Source of the DNA: Aeromonas rivipollensis
Lineage (GTDB): Bacteria; Pseudomonadota; Gammaproteobacteria; Enterobacterales; Aeromonadaceae
Direction: 5' to 3'
DNA: 64,000 nucleotides
Assembly: GCF_037811135.1 (NCBI RefSeq)
Contig: NZ_CP149130.1
Coordinates: forward strand, 3,530,501-3,594,500
Positions 15,540 through 24,792 of this stretch are shown one piece after another (position 1 is the first letter of the stretch; each line of letters starts with the position of its first letter). The notes under the pieces are model-generated. The model saw only the letters and a list, made by a program, of their open reading frames with translations. It made no database searches and was not told the origin of the DNA. A program made the position numbers and the translations under genes.

Positions 15540-16594
15540 ATGCTCAACTCCTTCCAGTGGTGGCAGGCCACGGCGTGGCGCTCGCTCAGCTGCTCGGTCA
15601 CCGGTATGGTGCCCACGCAGAGATCGGTGGCGTGGGGACAACGGTTGGAGAAGCGGCAGCCCGCTGGCATCTCGTGCAGGGCGGGCACCTGGCCCTTGAT
15701 GGTCTTGAGCAGGCTTTTTGGCACGTCTTCGAGGCGCGGGATCGAGGCCATCAGACCATGAGTATAGGGATGGCGCGGGTGGTCAAACAGCTCGAAGATA
15801 TCGGCCCGCTCCACAGCGCGGCCCGCATACATCACCACCACCTCGTCGCACAGCTCCGCCACCACCCCAAGATCGTGGGTGATGAAGATGATGGCCATGC
15901 CGGTCTGGGCTTGCAGCGCCTTCATCAGATCCAGGATCTGGGCCTGGATGGTGACATCCAGCGCCGTGGTCGGCTCGTCGCAGATGAGCAAATCCGGCTC
16001 GCAGGCGAGCGCCATGGCTATCATCACCCTCTGGCGCATGCCGCCAGAGAGGTTGTGGGGATAGACGGCGAAGCGCTGGGACGGCTCCGGGATCCCCACC
16101 TTCTGCAGCATGGCGATGGCGGCCTCCCGGCGCTGCGCCTTGCTGAAATCGGGCCTGTGCAGGCTGAACACCTCCATCAGCTGATCCCCCACGGTCTGCA
16201 CCGGATTGAGCGCCGTCATCGGCTCCTGGAAGATCATGGAGATGCGGTTGCCGCGCACCTTGTACATCTGATCCGGCGCCATGGCGAGCAGCTCCTCCCC
16301 CTGAAAGCGGATGGAACCCGCCACCACCTGACCGTGGGGCCTGGGCAGCAGCCCCATGATGGCGAGCGAGGTGACGCTCTTGCCGCAGCCGGACTCGCCG
16401 ACGATCCCTAGGGTCTGGCCCGGAGCGACCTGGAAGCTGACCCCGTCGAGCACCTTGATCTTGCCGTCGTCAACCGCAAACTCCACCTCGAGATCCCGCA
16501 CCTCCAGGATGGGAGCCCTGCCCCGACCGTTATCAGCGGTGAACGTCCCCCCATTGTCTCGGACGTCGAGGATGGGGGCATCTGTCTCTGCCAT
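15536..16594 (-). CDS. Peptide ABC transporter ATPase (OppD/DppD type)
   Basis: A 352-residue ATPase. Walker [16 protein letters not shown]-loop [14 protein letters not shown], signature [16 protein letters not shown], Walker [15 protein letters not shown] and the C-terminal cysteine region [14 protein letters not shown] are visible. The N-terminus contains an internal repeat: APILDVRDN (residues 5-13) and [13 protein letters not shown] about 22 residues later; only the second begins the normal ATPase fold. The start at 16594 has GGGGGAGG upstream. The stop overlaps the ATG of the first duplicated mini-ORF. Confidence 0.9.
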   Translation of the reverse strand: MAETDAPILDVRDNGGTFTADNGRGRAPILEVRDLEVEFAVDDGKIKVLDGVSFQVAPGQTLGIVGESGCGKSVTSLAIMGLLPRPHGQVVAGSIRFQGEELLAMAPDQMYKVRGNRISMIFQEPMTALNPVQTVGDQLMEVFSLHRPDFSKAQRREAAIAMLQKVGIPEPSQRFAVYPHNLSGGMRQRVMIAMALACEPDLLICDEPTTALDVTIQAQILDLMKALQAQTGMAIIFITHDLGVVAELCDEVVVMYAGRAVERADIFELFDHPRHPYTHGLMASIPRLEDVPKSLLKTIKGQVPALHEMPAGCRFSNRCPHATDLCVGTIPVTEQLSERHAVACHHWKELSI

Positions 16595-16607
16595 CGCCTC
16601 CCCCTTC

Positions 16608-18425
16608 TCAATGATGCGCATAGGTCTTGTCGATCAGGGTGATGGGAGCGAGCAACTCACCCGCTTCCTTGGCCTTCCGGGTCTCTTCCTGCACCTTGGG
16701 GTCGAGCCAGAGCAGGCCGCCACTGCTGTGGGGGTAGCCATCCATGGGCCAGTAGAGCAGATCCGGGGTGTTACGGGTGGCAGGCACTTCCGGCAGCATC
16801 ACGTGGCGCCAGCTGCTGGCCCGCACGTAGTTGAGCTGCACCCCGGGCACGAAGATGGCGAGGTCATAGATGCGCTGCTGGATCTGGCGGGAGATCTCGG
16901 CCCGCTTGGTCATGTCGAATTCGACGTTGTAGGCGTCGATCAGGGCGTCCAGCTCCTTGTCGGCCACGTTGAACAGGTTGTTGGTCTGGGGCTTGTTGGC
17001 GTTGGCCGAGTGGAACGACTCCCAATATTGCGGATAGAGACCGCCGCCACCCCAGCCGAGCCAGGCCGCCTCGTGTTTTTTCTCCAACATCACCTTGAAG
17101 CCGGTGGCGCCATCCACCAGGTTGAGCTCCAGATCCAGGCCCGCCTTCTTGGCCTCTTCTTTCAGCACCGTCAGCCGTTTGGAGTGCTCCTGGCTGGTGT
17201 AGGTGAGGGCCAGGGTCAGTCGTTCCCCCTTGTCGTTTTGCAGGATGCCGTCCGGCCCCGGCTTGTTGTAGCCCCCCTTGGCGAAATGCTCCCGCGCCTT
17301 GGTGATGTCATAGGCCCGCTCCGGCAGCTTGATGTCGGTGAATTCGCCAAAGCCCGAGCCGAAGGTGGTGGCCCTGTCGTAGTCGCCGTGCAGCACTGTC
17401 GCTATCATCTTGTCCAGGTTCATGGCGTGCTGGATGCCGAGCCGCACATTCACGTCCGCCAGCTTGGGATTGGCCACATTGAGGTGCACCCCCTGCCCCC
17501 CCTGCTTGGTGTCGGTCATCGCCATCACCTTCTGCACATAGCCCTTCTTGTATTCCGGGGTGACCGCTTTTTCATGCCACCAGTTGGGCAGTATCATCTC
17601 GAAGGTGTCCAGCTCCCCCTTCAGGAAGTGGCGAAACGCTATGTTGTGATCCCGGATCACCTGCACCTTGATGCGGTCGATATTGAATCTGTGCTGGTTG
17701 TAACGATCGTTCTGGGCCCACCAGTTCTGCTGCTTGCTGAAGGTGATGGACTTGCCCTTCTTCACCTCGCTCATCACATAGGGGCCAGTGGTCGGCACCA
17801 CCGCCCAGTTGTACTGCTTCACCCAGTTCGGGCCCATCTTGTAGTAGTGCTTCGGCTGGGGCCAGAGCTCCGTGGTGTTGAGCAGGTCCAGCCTGGCCTT
17901 GCGGCTGCCCGCCTTCACCAGGATGGTGTGATCGTCAATCTTCTCCACCGCCACCACCTCTGTGGTGTAGTAGTTGTTGAACCAGGGGCCCTTGATGTCC
18001 TTGGAGCGCATCATCTCGTAGCCGAAGGTGTAGTCGTCGGCGGTGACGGGCTTGCCGTCAGACCATTTGGCGCGGGGATCCAGCTTGAAATAGACGGTCT
18101 GGCTGTCCGGTGCTATGGCCCAGGCGATCGCCAGCGAGGGAATGGGGTTGCCGGTGTTGGGGTGGAAACTGATGAGCCTCAGCTGGTTGTCCAGGATGAA
18201 GGAGCGGAACGAACCGTTGGAGTCGGGCCCCACGGTGCGAAACGTCAGCGGAAAGCTGTCGATGAAGAGGTTGAGGGTGCCGCCGGGCAGTGCCTTGGGA
18301 GAGGCAAACACAGGGTCTGTGTCGTTGGTCTCCCACTTGAGATCCGCGGGCAGGCTGGCGGCCCACACCCAGGATCCGTTCACCAGCACGAAGAGAGCAC
18401 CTATCCATTTGATTTTATTCTTCAT
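16608..18425 (-). CDS. Peptide ABC transporter periplasmic binding protein (YejA-like, SBP_bac_5)
   Basis: A 605-residue extracytoplasmic solute-binding protein of family 5. Signal peptide residues 1-22 (MKNKIKWIGALFVLVNGSWV, cleavage after AWAA-like WAA). Typical segments are PGGTLNLFIDSFPLTFRTVG, KWSDGKPVTADDYTFGYEMM and VNVRLGIQHAMNLDKMI. Size and features resemble YejA, which binds peptides and microcin C in enterobacteria. It lies third in an operon of two permeases, binding protein and two ATPases, an order different from yejABEF. The start at 18425 gives the signal peptide. Confidence 0.9.
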   Translation of the reverse strand: MKNKIKWIGALFVLVNGSWVWAASLPADLKWETNDTDPVFASPKALPGGTLNLFIDSFPLTFRTVGPDSNGSFRSFILDNQLRLISFHPNTGNPIPSLAIAWAIAPDSQTVYFKLDPRAKWSDGKPVTADDYTFGYEMMRSKDIKGPWFNNYYTTEVVAVEKIDDHTILVKAGSRKARLDLLNTTELWPQPKHYYKMGPNWVKQYNWAVVPTTGPYVMSEVKKGKSITFSKQQNWWAQNDRYNQHRFNIDRIKVQVIRDHNIAFRHFLKGELDTFEMILPNWWHEKAVTPEYKKGYVQKVMAMTDTKQGGQGVHLNVANPKLADVNVRLGIQHAMNLDKMIATVLHGDYDRATTFGSGFGEFTDIKLPERAYDITKAREHFAKGGYNKPGPDGILQNDKGERLTLALTYTSQEHSKRLTVLKEEAKKAGLDLELNLVDGATGFKVMLEKKHEAAWLGWGGGGLYPQYWESFHSANANKPQTNNLFNVADKELDALIDAYNVEFDMTKRAEISRQIQQRIYDLAIFVPGVQLNYVRASSWRHVMLPEVPATRNTPDLLYWPMDGYPHSSGGLLWLDPKVQEETRKAKEAGELLAPITLIDKTYAHH

Positions 18426-18507
18426 GTTTGACTTCCATGTCATGCCCCTGCACCGGGGGCGTCTCAATTAAGGGTTGGATACCCAGGGCCCTGAGGCGCG
18501 CCCCGGG

Positions 18508-19551
18508 TCACTGATAACGGGTAAATTTGCGCGGATCGAACGCCTCGCGGATCGCCTCGCCGATGAAGGAGACCATGATCAGCACCAGGCTCACCGCCGC
18601 CACCACGGAGCTCACTATCCAGATGGCATCCAGGTTGTTGATCCCTTGCGAGAGCAACTCTCCCCAGCTCGGGGTAGGCGGGGCCAGGCCGAAGCCCAGG
18701 TAGTCCAGCGCCGTCAGGGTGGAGATGTTGCCCACCACGGCGAAGGGCGCCAGGGTGACGATCATCATCAGGGTATTGGGCAGTATGTGGTTGAAGATGA
18801 TCCGCCTCGTGGTCGCCCCCTGGGCCCTCGCCGCCATCACGTAGTCCCGCGCCCGCTCCTTGTAGGTGAGGGTACGCATGTACCAGGTGATCCCCATCCA
18901 GCCGAACAGCACGTTGATCCCCACGAAGAGGCCGAAGTTTGGCTTGGCCAGTGACACCAGTATCATGATGACGTAGAGGAAGGGCACCTGGGACCAGATC
19001 TCGATAAAGCGCTGCAAGATGAGGTCAAAACGCCCACCGAGAAAGCCCATCATGCAGCCTATGCTGACCCCGATGACATAGCTCGCCACCAGAGTGATGA
19101 AGGCAAAGCCGATGGCGATGCGAAAACCGTAGACCAGTCGCGCCAGCACGTCGCGACCGCTGGTGTCGGTGCCGAGGAAGTGGCGCTCCGTGAGGCTGGG
19201 GGCATAAGGCGGATAAGCCTCCTCCTTGAAGTCCTGCTCATAGGGGTTCCAGGGCACCAGGGGCAGCAGCACCCAGTCCCCTTTTCCCGCTTCTGCGAAG
19301 CGGGCTTGCAGCTGGCGGTAGTTGGTCTCGTACTCGTAATCGAGCCCGAAGTGCCGGCCCGGGATCACGTCACCATAGGTGGGGAAGTAGAGCTCTCCCT
19401 GATAGCTCACCGCCAGCGCCCGGCTGTTGACCAGCAGTTCCGCCAGCAGGGAGATAACCACCAGGGCCGTGAAGATGACAAAGGAGTAGTAACCGCGCTT
19501 GATGGACTTGAAGCGCTTGAGTTTTTTCAGCGTTACCGGGTTCAGGTTCAT
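18508..19551 (-). CDS. Peptide ABC transporter permease (YejE-like)
   Basis: A 347-residue inner-membrane protein with one N-terminal and about five C-terminal membrane segments. The large periplasmic segment after the first helix contains LNLNP-independent YejE-like features such as SYQGELYFPTYGDVIPGRHFG. The HFLGTDTSGRDVLARLVYGF motif and the EAA loop AARAQGATTRRIIFNHILPN are typical of DppC/YejE permeases. The start is two bases after the stop of the upstream permease with GGAG in between, indicating coupling. Confidence 0.9.
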   Translation of the reverse strand: MNLNPVTLKKLKRFKSIKRGYYSFVIFTALVVISLLAELLVNSRALAVSYQGELYFPTYGDVIPGRHFGLDYEYETNYRQLQARFAEAGKGDWVLLPLVPWNPYEQDFKEEAYPPYAPSLTERHFLGTDTSGRDVLARLVYGFRIAIGFAFITLVASYVIGVSIGCMMGFLGGRFDLILQRFIEIWSQVPFLYVIMILVSLAKPNFGLFVGINVLFGWMGITWYMRTLTYKERARDYVMAARAQGATTRRIIFNHILPNTLMMIVTLAPFAVVGNISTLTALDYLGFGLAPPTPSWGELLSQGINNLDAIWIVSSVVAAVSLVLIMVSFIGEAIREAFDPRKFTRYQ

Positions 19552-19553
19552 GC

Positions 19554-20579
19554 TCAGTCTCCAAACCGTACGCGGGGGTCAACGAGGGCCACACAGATAT
19601 CGGAGACGATATTGCCCACCAGCATCAGCATGGAGGTGATGGCCAGGATACCCATGACGGTGGGGTAGTCCCGCTCGACGATGGCCTCGTAGCCGAGCAG
19701 ACCTATGCCGTCGATGTTGAAGATGGTCTCGATGAGGAAGGAGCCGCCGAAGAAGACGGTGAGCACCGACCCCAGGTGACTGGCGATGGGGATCAGGCTG
19801 TTGCGCATGGCGTGGTCGGTGACCGCCTTGCGAAACGGCAACCCCTTGGCCACGGCGGTGCGCACGTAATCCGCCGACAGGTTCTCCATCAGGCTGTTCT
19901 TCATGGTCATGGTGAGGATGGCGAAATCCCCGATGGCGTAGGCGATGAGCGGCAGCAGGGCATGGGCGAAGAGGGTGCGGATCTGATCCCAGCTGCTCTC
20001 CATGGAATCGAACTCGTCCCCCGGGAAGCCCCCCATGGGCAGCCACTCCAGATGGAAGGCAAATACCGTGATGAGGAAGATCCCCACCACGTAGGCGGGC
20101 AGGGCATAGGCCATGTAGATGAGCATGGAGCTCAGGGAATCGAAGCGGCTGTTGTGCCTGAGGGCCTTGGCCACCCCGAGCGGTATGGAGACGGCGTAAC
20201 TCAGCAGGAAGGTCGCCAGCCCGAAGAAGGCGGTCACCGGCAAGCGCTCCTTGATGAGATCCCACACCGGCTCGTAGTAGCGGGTCGACTCGCCGAGATC
20301 CAGCACCGCCAGCTTCTGCAGCCACTCCCAATAGGCGATCAGCATGGGCTTGTCGAGGCCGTAAAAGGCCTTGAGCTCCTCGATCTGCTCATCGGAGAGT
20401 GCCTGTGCTCCCTTGCTGCCGCTGGAGCGACCGGTCTCGTTCTGTGAGACCTGCGCCTGCAGCAACATGCGCTCGACCGGGCCGCCCGGCACGAAGCGGG
20501 TGATGGTGAAGACGAGCAGGGTGATACCGAGAAACGTCGGGATGATCAGAAGCATCCGACGTAAGAAATACGACAGCAT
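19554..20579 (-). CDS. Peptide ABC transporter permease (YejB-like)
   Basis: A 341-residue inner-membrane permease, first gene of the five-gene operon. MLSYFLRRMLLIIPTFLGIT and FVPGGPVERML open the DppB/YejB family; the long insert near residues 45-85 (KAFYGLDKPML follows it) resembles YejB. The EAA loop is YVRTAVAKGLPFRKAVTDHA. The C-terminus VALVDPRVRFGD is typical. GAGG precedes the ATG. Function is inferred as import of peptides together with the downstream genes; the substrate range is unknown. Confidence 0.9.
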   Translation of the reverse strand: MLSYFLRRMLLIIPTFLGITLLVFTITRFVPGGPVERMLLQAQVSQNETGRSSGSKGAQALSDEQIEELKAFYGLDKPMLIAYWEWLQKLAVLDLGESTRYYEPVWDLIKERLPVTAFFGLATFLLSYAVSIPLGVAKALRHNSRFDSLSSMLIYMAYALPAYVVGIFLITVFAFHLEWLPMGGFPGDEFDSMESSWDQIRTLFAHALLPLIAYAIGDFAILTMTMKNSLMENLSADYVRTAVAKGLPFRKAVTDHAMRNSLIPIASHLGSVLTVFFGGSFLIETIFNIDGIGLLGYEAIVERDYPTVMGILAITSMLMLVGNIVSDICVALVDPRVRFGD

Positions 20580-21317
20580 GGTGGAACCTCGTCCTTGTTG
20601 TTCTTTTATGGTCAGTCACATCCGGTGACCGGCCTATGCTTCCTGGCATTACTCACTGAATTGACTGGTATTGGCAGACAATCCCGCTCGGCCACTGTAA
20701 AAGCTCTGCAACAAAAATCAAGTAGAACTAAGCCCATCGATCGTCAGTGACGTCAGCAGCATAACTCACCGATGTTTTTTTCAAAAAATCCAACTTCAAT
20801 ATAAAAAACTGCTACGCCCTTTCATTTAACTTGTTTTTAATTATTCAAAAATTAATTACACATCCGTTTAAGAAATCTAAAAAAACAATAAAAACAATAA
20901 GATAAAAACCAATCACCGCCCTCCTTATTTTACCCGTAGAAGAAGAGAGATATATCCATTGAGATCAGACCAGCTCAAAACCGCCTCCCGCAGAAAGGCA
21001 GATGAATATACTGAGAAAGTATTGATTAACGATATTGAACCTGGCGAGACAGGCGAGTTATCGATAAGTTCAAAAATAATAAATAAAATTGCAAAGATCG
21101 AATTTAACAACATCTTTACACAATCTTTGTTGTTATTTTCGGAATAAAACGCCAAAAACAATCCATCACTCATGGATAGTCATCTGATTCCCTGCTTCAT
21201 CCCCATCCTCGCCGCTCCATTTGACGTCAATCATCAAACCTTGATAAGCCTTACGCACCGCTCCAACGAGGGCGGTAAGGGAAGCAAACAAAAAAACAAT
21301 CAGGAAGGATACTAACG
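20580..21317. other. AT-rich divergent intergenic region
   Basis: About 740 bp between the transporter operon and the TonB receptor gene, markedly AT-rich at 20780-20940 and 21060-21140. It must carry both promoters. No Fur-type palindrome is visible by eye, which argues against simple iron control of the receptor. A 62-codon TTG frame at 20959-21147 has no convincing ribosome site and is not annotated. Confidence 0.5.
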
Positions 21318-23924
21318 ATGCTTAGGAAAAGCAGACTCTCTGCTGCCGTAGCGTTTGCCTTGGCGAGCGCGGCAGTTGTGGCCACCCCTGTCCTGGCCGA
21401 AGAGGGCCAGAACGTCGAAAAACTGCAAAAAATCAAGGTCACCGGCTCGCGGATCTCCCGGGTCGATGTGGAAGGCTCCACCCCTGTCGTCTCCGTCACC
21501 AAGGCAAAAATCGAGCAGTCCGGTCAACAGACCGTCGCCGATTACCTCAAGCAGGCCTCTTACAACTCCTTCGGTGGCGTCTCCCCGGCTTCCGGCAGCT
21601 CCTTCCAGTCCCAATCCACCGTCGGCCTGCGCGGCCTGGGCTCGGAGCGCACCCTGGTCTTGCTGAACGGCAAACGGGTGGCGGGCTCCCCCACCATGGG
21701 TGGCACCTCCATCAACCTCAACACCATCCCCATGGCCGCCGTTGAGCGGGTGGAAGTCAACCTGGACGGCGGCTCGGCCATCTATGGTTCCGACGCCATC
21801 GGCGGTGTCATCAACGTGGTGCTCAAAGAGGGCTATGAGGGCCTGACCTTCCAGGGCCGTCTCGGCTCGCCGACCGAAGAAGGTGGCGACGAGAAGAGCG
21901 GCTCCGTCGTGGCGGGCGTCAATGGCGAGAAGGGTTCGCTGATGGCGGTCTACGAGCACGACAAGAAGGACGTCATCTACAGCCGTGATCGCGACTATCT
22001 GGCCAAGCAGGGCAACGATGCCCCCAGCCCCTACGGCCGCAACGTGGAGGGGATCACCGGCCTCGACGCCAACGGCGATCCCATCTGGAAATACGGTCCC
22101 CTGGCCGGCGCCACCAATGCGGACGGCAGTTGCAAGGAGCCCTTCGTCGGCTTCGAGGGCGGCTGCAACTTCAACTACGGTCAGGTCGCGGCTACCACAG
22201 CTTCCCGCAGCCGTGACACCCTCTACGTGAACGGTCGCTACCACATCAACGACACCGTGGACTTCGTGCCGCAGATCATCGGCTCCAGGGTCGAGAGCTT
22301 CGGCCGCTTCGCCCCCGCCGCCGGCGCCTTCACCATAGACCCGGCCAACCCGAAAAATGCCCAGTTCTTCACCGACAACGGCCTGGATGCCGCCGCCACC
22401 CAGGGGCTGGGCGAGGCCGCCTACGCCTACTACCGCTTCACCAACGTCGGCCCCCGTGACAACTATGTCACCGACATGACCGGCAGCCTGAACCTTGGCT
22501 TCGAGGGTACCGTCACCACAGAATCCGTGGGCGACATGCAGTGGAATGCCGGTTACATGTACTCCAAGACCGACAACAAGGAGAACGGCACCGGTTACGT
22601 GCTCAAATCCGCCGCCCAGCAGGCCATCGCCGACGGCAAGTTCGTCGGGGGCGAGTTCGATCCCAAGAGCACTGCCGCCATGACCGCCGACACCAGCCGC
22701 CGCTCCACCATGGACTTCTACCAGTGGTACGCCGGCGTGCAGTGGGACATGGGTGAGCTGCCGGCCGGCCCGGTCAGCTGGTATGCGGGCGCCGAGTACA
22801 ACGACTGGGTCTATGCCGACAAGTACGATGCCCAGTCCGAGGCTGGCAACATCATCGGCTCCGCGGGCAACTCCTCCGGCGGGGTGCGTGACGTGACCGC
22901 CGCCTACGTCGAGTCCCTGGTGCCTATCACCGAGCAGATCGAGCTGAACCTGGCCGGTCGCTTCGATGATTACAGCGACTTCGGCAGCGCCTTCTCCCCC
23001 AAGGCGAGCCTGCGCTACCAGCCGCTGGACAACCTGATGCTGCGCACCTCCTGGTCACGCTCCTTCCGCGCCCCCAGCCTGAGCGATCTCTACGCGGCAG
23101 ATTCGGAGTCCGCTGACTGGGCCAAGGACTATGTCTACTGCGAGGCCAACGGCATCTCGGCGGCAGACTGCCCGAACCGTCAGTACACCACCACCCGCAC
23201 CGCCAACGAGGAGCTGAAGGAAGAGACGGCGGACACCTGGAACTTCGGGGTGGCCTACAGTCCGCTGGATGACCTGAACCTCTCCCTGGACTACTACACC
23301 ATCAAGATCGAGGACGTGATCCAGCTGAACTCCCTGCAGTCCGTCATCTATGACGAGCTGAACAACGGGGGCTCCAGCAACATAGTCCGCAACAGCCAGG
23401 GCAAGATCAGCAGCGCCATCGCCCCCATGGTCAACCTGGGGACCCTGAACACCAGCGGTCTGGATCTCAAGCTAGATTACCGCTACGACCTGAACTCCGC
23501 CACCATCCGCTATGACCTGGGCGGCACCTACATCCTGGAGTACAAGGAAGGCCTGTACGCCGGTGGCCCCGTCATCGACAAGATCGGCCAGAACGGTCTG
23601 CCCCAGATGCGCTTCAGCACCGGCGTGGGTGTCAACGTACCCCAGTGGTGGAACATGGATACCTACCTGAGCGCGAACTACATCGACTCCCAGAGCCAGG
23701 ACTACATCGCCGACACCGGTGAGGAAGTGGGCCACATCGCGTCCCAGACCACCTGGAACCTGAACGTCGGGGTGGATGCGCCCTGGAACGGCAAGATCCA
23801 GGTCGGGGTGAAGAACATGTTCAACGCGGGCCCGTCCCTCGAGAGCGATGGCTTCACCTATGACGACGAGCTCTACAGCATCGACGGTCGCATCTACTAC
23901 CTCGACTACGCTCAGAAGTTCTGA
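21318..23924 (+). CDS. TonB-dependent outer-membrane receptor
   Basis: An 868-residue outer-membrane receptor. The signal peptide is about residues 1-27 (ending ATPVLA). The plug domain starts at LQKIKVTGSRISRVDVEG and contains VGLRGLGSERTLVLLNGKRV and IPMAAVERVEVNLDGGSAIYG. The beta barrel ends with YYLDYAQKF, whose terminal Phe is usual for barrel proteins. AGGAAGG lies upstream of the ATG. It is immediately followed by a dedicated TonB2-type energising operon, so receptor and energiser probably work together. The substrate is unknown; chitin-derived sugars are a speculation from the chitinase nearby. Confidence 0.93.
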   Translation: MLRKSRLSAAVAFALASAAVVATPVLAEEGQNVEKLQKIKVTGSRISRVDVEGSTPVVSVTKAKIEQSGQQTVADYLKQASYNSFGGVSPASGSSFQSQSTVGLRGLGSERTLVLLNGKRVAGSPTMGGTSINLNTIPMAAVERVEVNLDGGSAIYGSDAIGGVINVVLKEGYEGLTFQGRLGSPTEEGGDEKSGSVVAGVNGEKGSLMAVYEHDKKDVIYSRDRDYLAKQGNDAPSPYGRNVEGITGLDANGDPIWKYGPLAGATNADGSCKEPFVGFEGGCNFNYGQVAATTASRSRDTLYVNGRYHINDTVDFVPQIIGSRVESFGRFAPAAGAFTIDPANPKNAQFFTDNGLDAAATQGLGEAAYAYYRFTNVGPRDNYVTDMTGSLNLGFEGTVTTESVGDMQWNAGYMYSKTDNKENGTGYVLKSAAQQAIADGKFVGGEFDPKSTAAMTADTSRRSTMDFYQWYAGVQWDMGELPAGPVSWYAGAEYNDWVYADKYDAQSEAGNIIGSAGNSSGGVRDVTAAYVESLVPITEQIELNLAGRFDDYSDFGSAFSPKASLRYQPLDNLMLRTSWSRSFRAPSLSDLYAADSESADWAKDYVYCEANGISAADCPNRQYTTTRTANEELKEETADTWNFGVAYSPLDDLNLSLDYYTIKIEDVIQLNSLQSVIYDELNNGGSSNIVRNSQGKISSAIAPMVNLGTLNTSGLDLKLDYRYDLNSATIRYDLGGTYILEYKEGLYAGGPVIDKIGQNGLPQMRFSTGVGVNVPQWWNMDTYLSANYIDSQSQDYIADTGEEVGHIASQTTWNLNVGVDAPWNGKIQVGVKNMFNAGPSLESDGFTYDDELYSIDGRIYYLDYAQKF

Positions 23925-24027
23925 TCCACCAAGCAAGTGACAAGCCGGCCCCCTCGGGCCGGCTCTGCCCCATGCCCCAAGGAAGTCACGGAGATAGGGT
24001 AATCCTATGAAAACAAGGACTATTACA

Positions 24028-24792
24028 ATGAAGAAAGCGCTCCTCGGCAGCCTGGTTTCGGCTGCCCTGCTGACCAGCTTCAATCTGAGTGCCGCCTCTG
24101 CCGGTCAGGCAGTGGACGCTCAAGCCGCCACCGACAATGCCTCCAAAGTGTCCCAGCAGAAGATCGACAGCTACGCCGAGTCTGCCGAGTCTGCCCTGGC
24201 CCAGTACAAGGCCGCCCTGCGTCAGGTCGACAGCCTGCGCACCTACAACGAGCAAGTGGGCAAGATGGTCGACTCCCAGGCCACCGAGCTGGCCTCGATG
24301 CAGCGCCAGATAGCCCAGATCGATCAGACCAGCACCGAGGTGGTGCCCCTGATGCTCAAGATGATCGACTCCCTCGATCAGTTCGTCGCCCTGGACTTGC
24401 CGTTCCAGAAGGTTGAGCGGGAGGACCGCGTGGCGGCCCTGACCGACCTGATGAACCGGGCCGACGTCACCATCTCCGAGAAGTACCGCAAGATCCTGGA
24501 GGCCTACCAGATCGAGGAGGGCTTCAGCCGCACCATAGAGTCCTACAAGGCGAGCCTGGACAAGGACGGCGGCGAGAAGACCTACGAGTTTCTGCGCGTC
24601 GGCCGCATCGCCCTGCTCTACCAGTCCCCGGACGGCAACGAGACCGGCATGTGGAACAAGAAGACCCGTCAGTGGGAAGAGCTGCCCCAGGAGTATCGCA
24701 GCGCGGTGGAACAGGGCCTTCGCATCGCCAAGAAGCAGGCGCCTCCCGCCCTCATCAAGCTGCCGGTTCAAACTGCGGAGAAAGCATCATGA
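24028..24792 (+). CDS. DUF3450 periplasmic protein of the TonB2 operon
   Basis: A 254-residue exported protein. MKKALLGSLVSAALLTSFNL is the start of a signal peptide ending SAASA. The mature part up to about residue 110 is strongly coiled-coil (repeated QQKIDSYAESAESALAQYKA, then LASMQRQIAQIDQ). DUF3450 proteins occur in front of ttpC-exbB-exbD-tonB operons in Vibrio, Shewanella and Aeromonas. The start at 24028 has AGGA eight bases upstream; an ATG seven codons earlier is possible. The stop overlaps the next start (ATGA). Its role is not established. Confidence 0.85.
   Translation: MKKALLGSLVSAALLTSFNLSAASAGQAVDAQAATDNASKVSQQKIDSYAESAESALAQYKAALRQVDSLRTYNEQVGKMVDSQATELASMQRQIAQIDQTSTEVVPLMLKMIDSLDQFVALDLPFQKVEREDRVAALTDLMNRADVTISEKYRKILEAYQIEEGFSRTIESYKASLDKDGGEKTYEFLRVGRIALLYQSPDGNETGMWNKKTRQWEELPQEYRSAVEQGLRIAKKQAPPALIKLPVQTAEKAS

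Noticed and set aside
18475..18954. Long plus-strand frame opposite the permease gene.
   Set aside because: It is the antisense shadow of a GC-rich permease gene; codon positions follow the real gene on the minus strand. The same holds for many other long antiparallel frames, e.g. 29398-31989 opposite the chitinase.
20959..21147. 62-codon TTG frame in the AT-rich intergenic region (MRSDQLKTASRRKADEYTEK...).
   Set aside because: No convincing ribosome site, AT-driven composition and no recognisable fold; could be chance in an AT-rich stretch.
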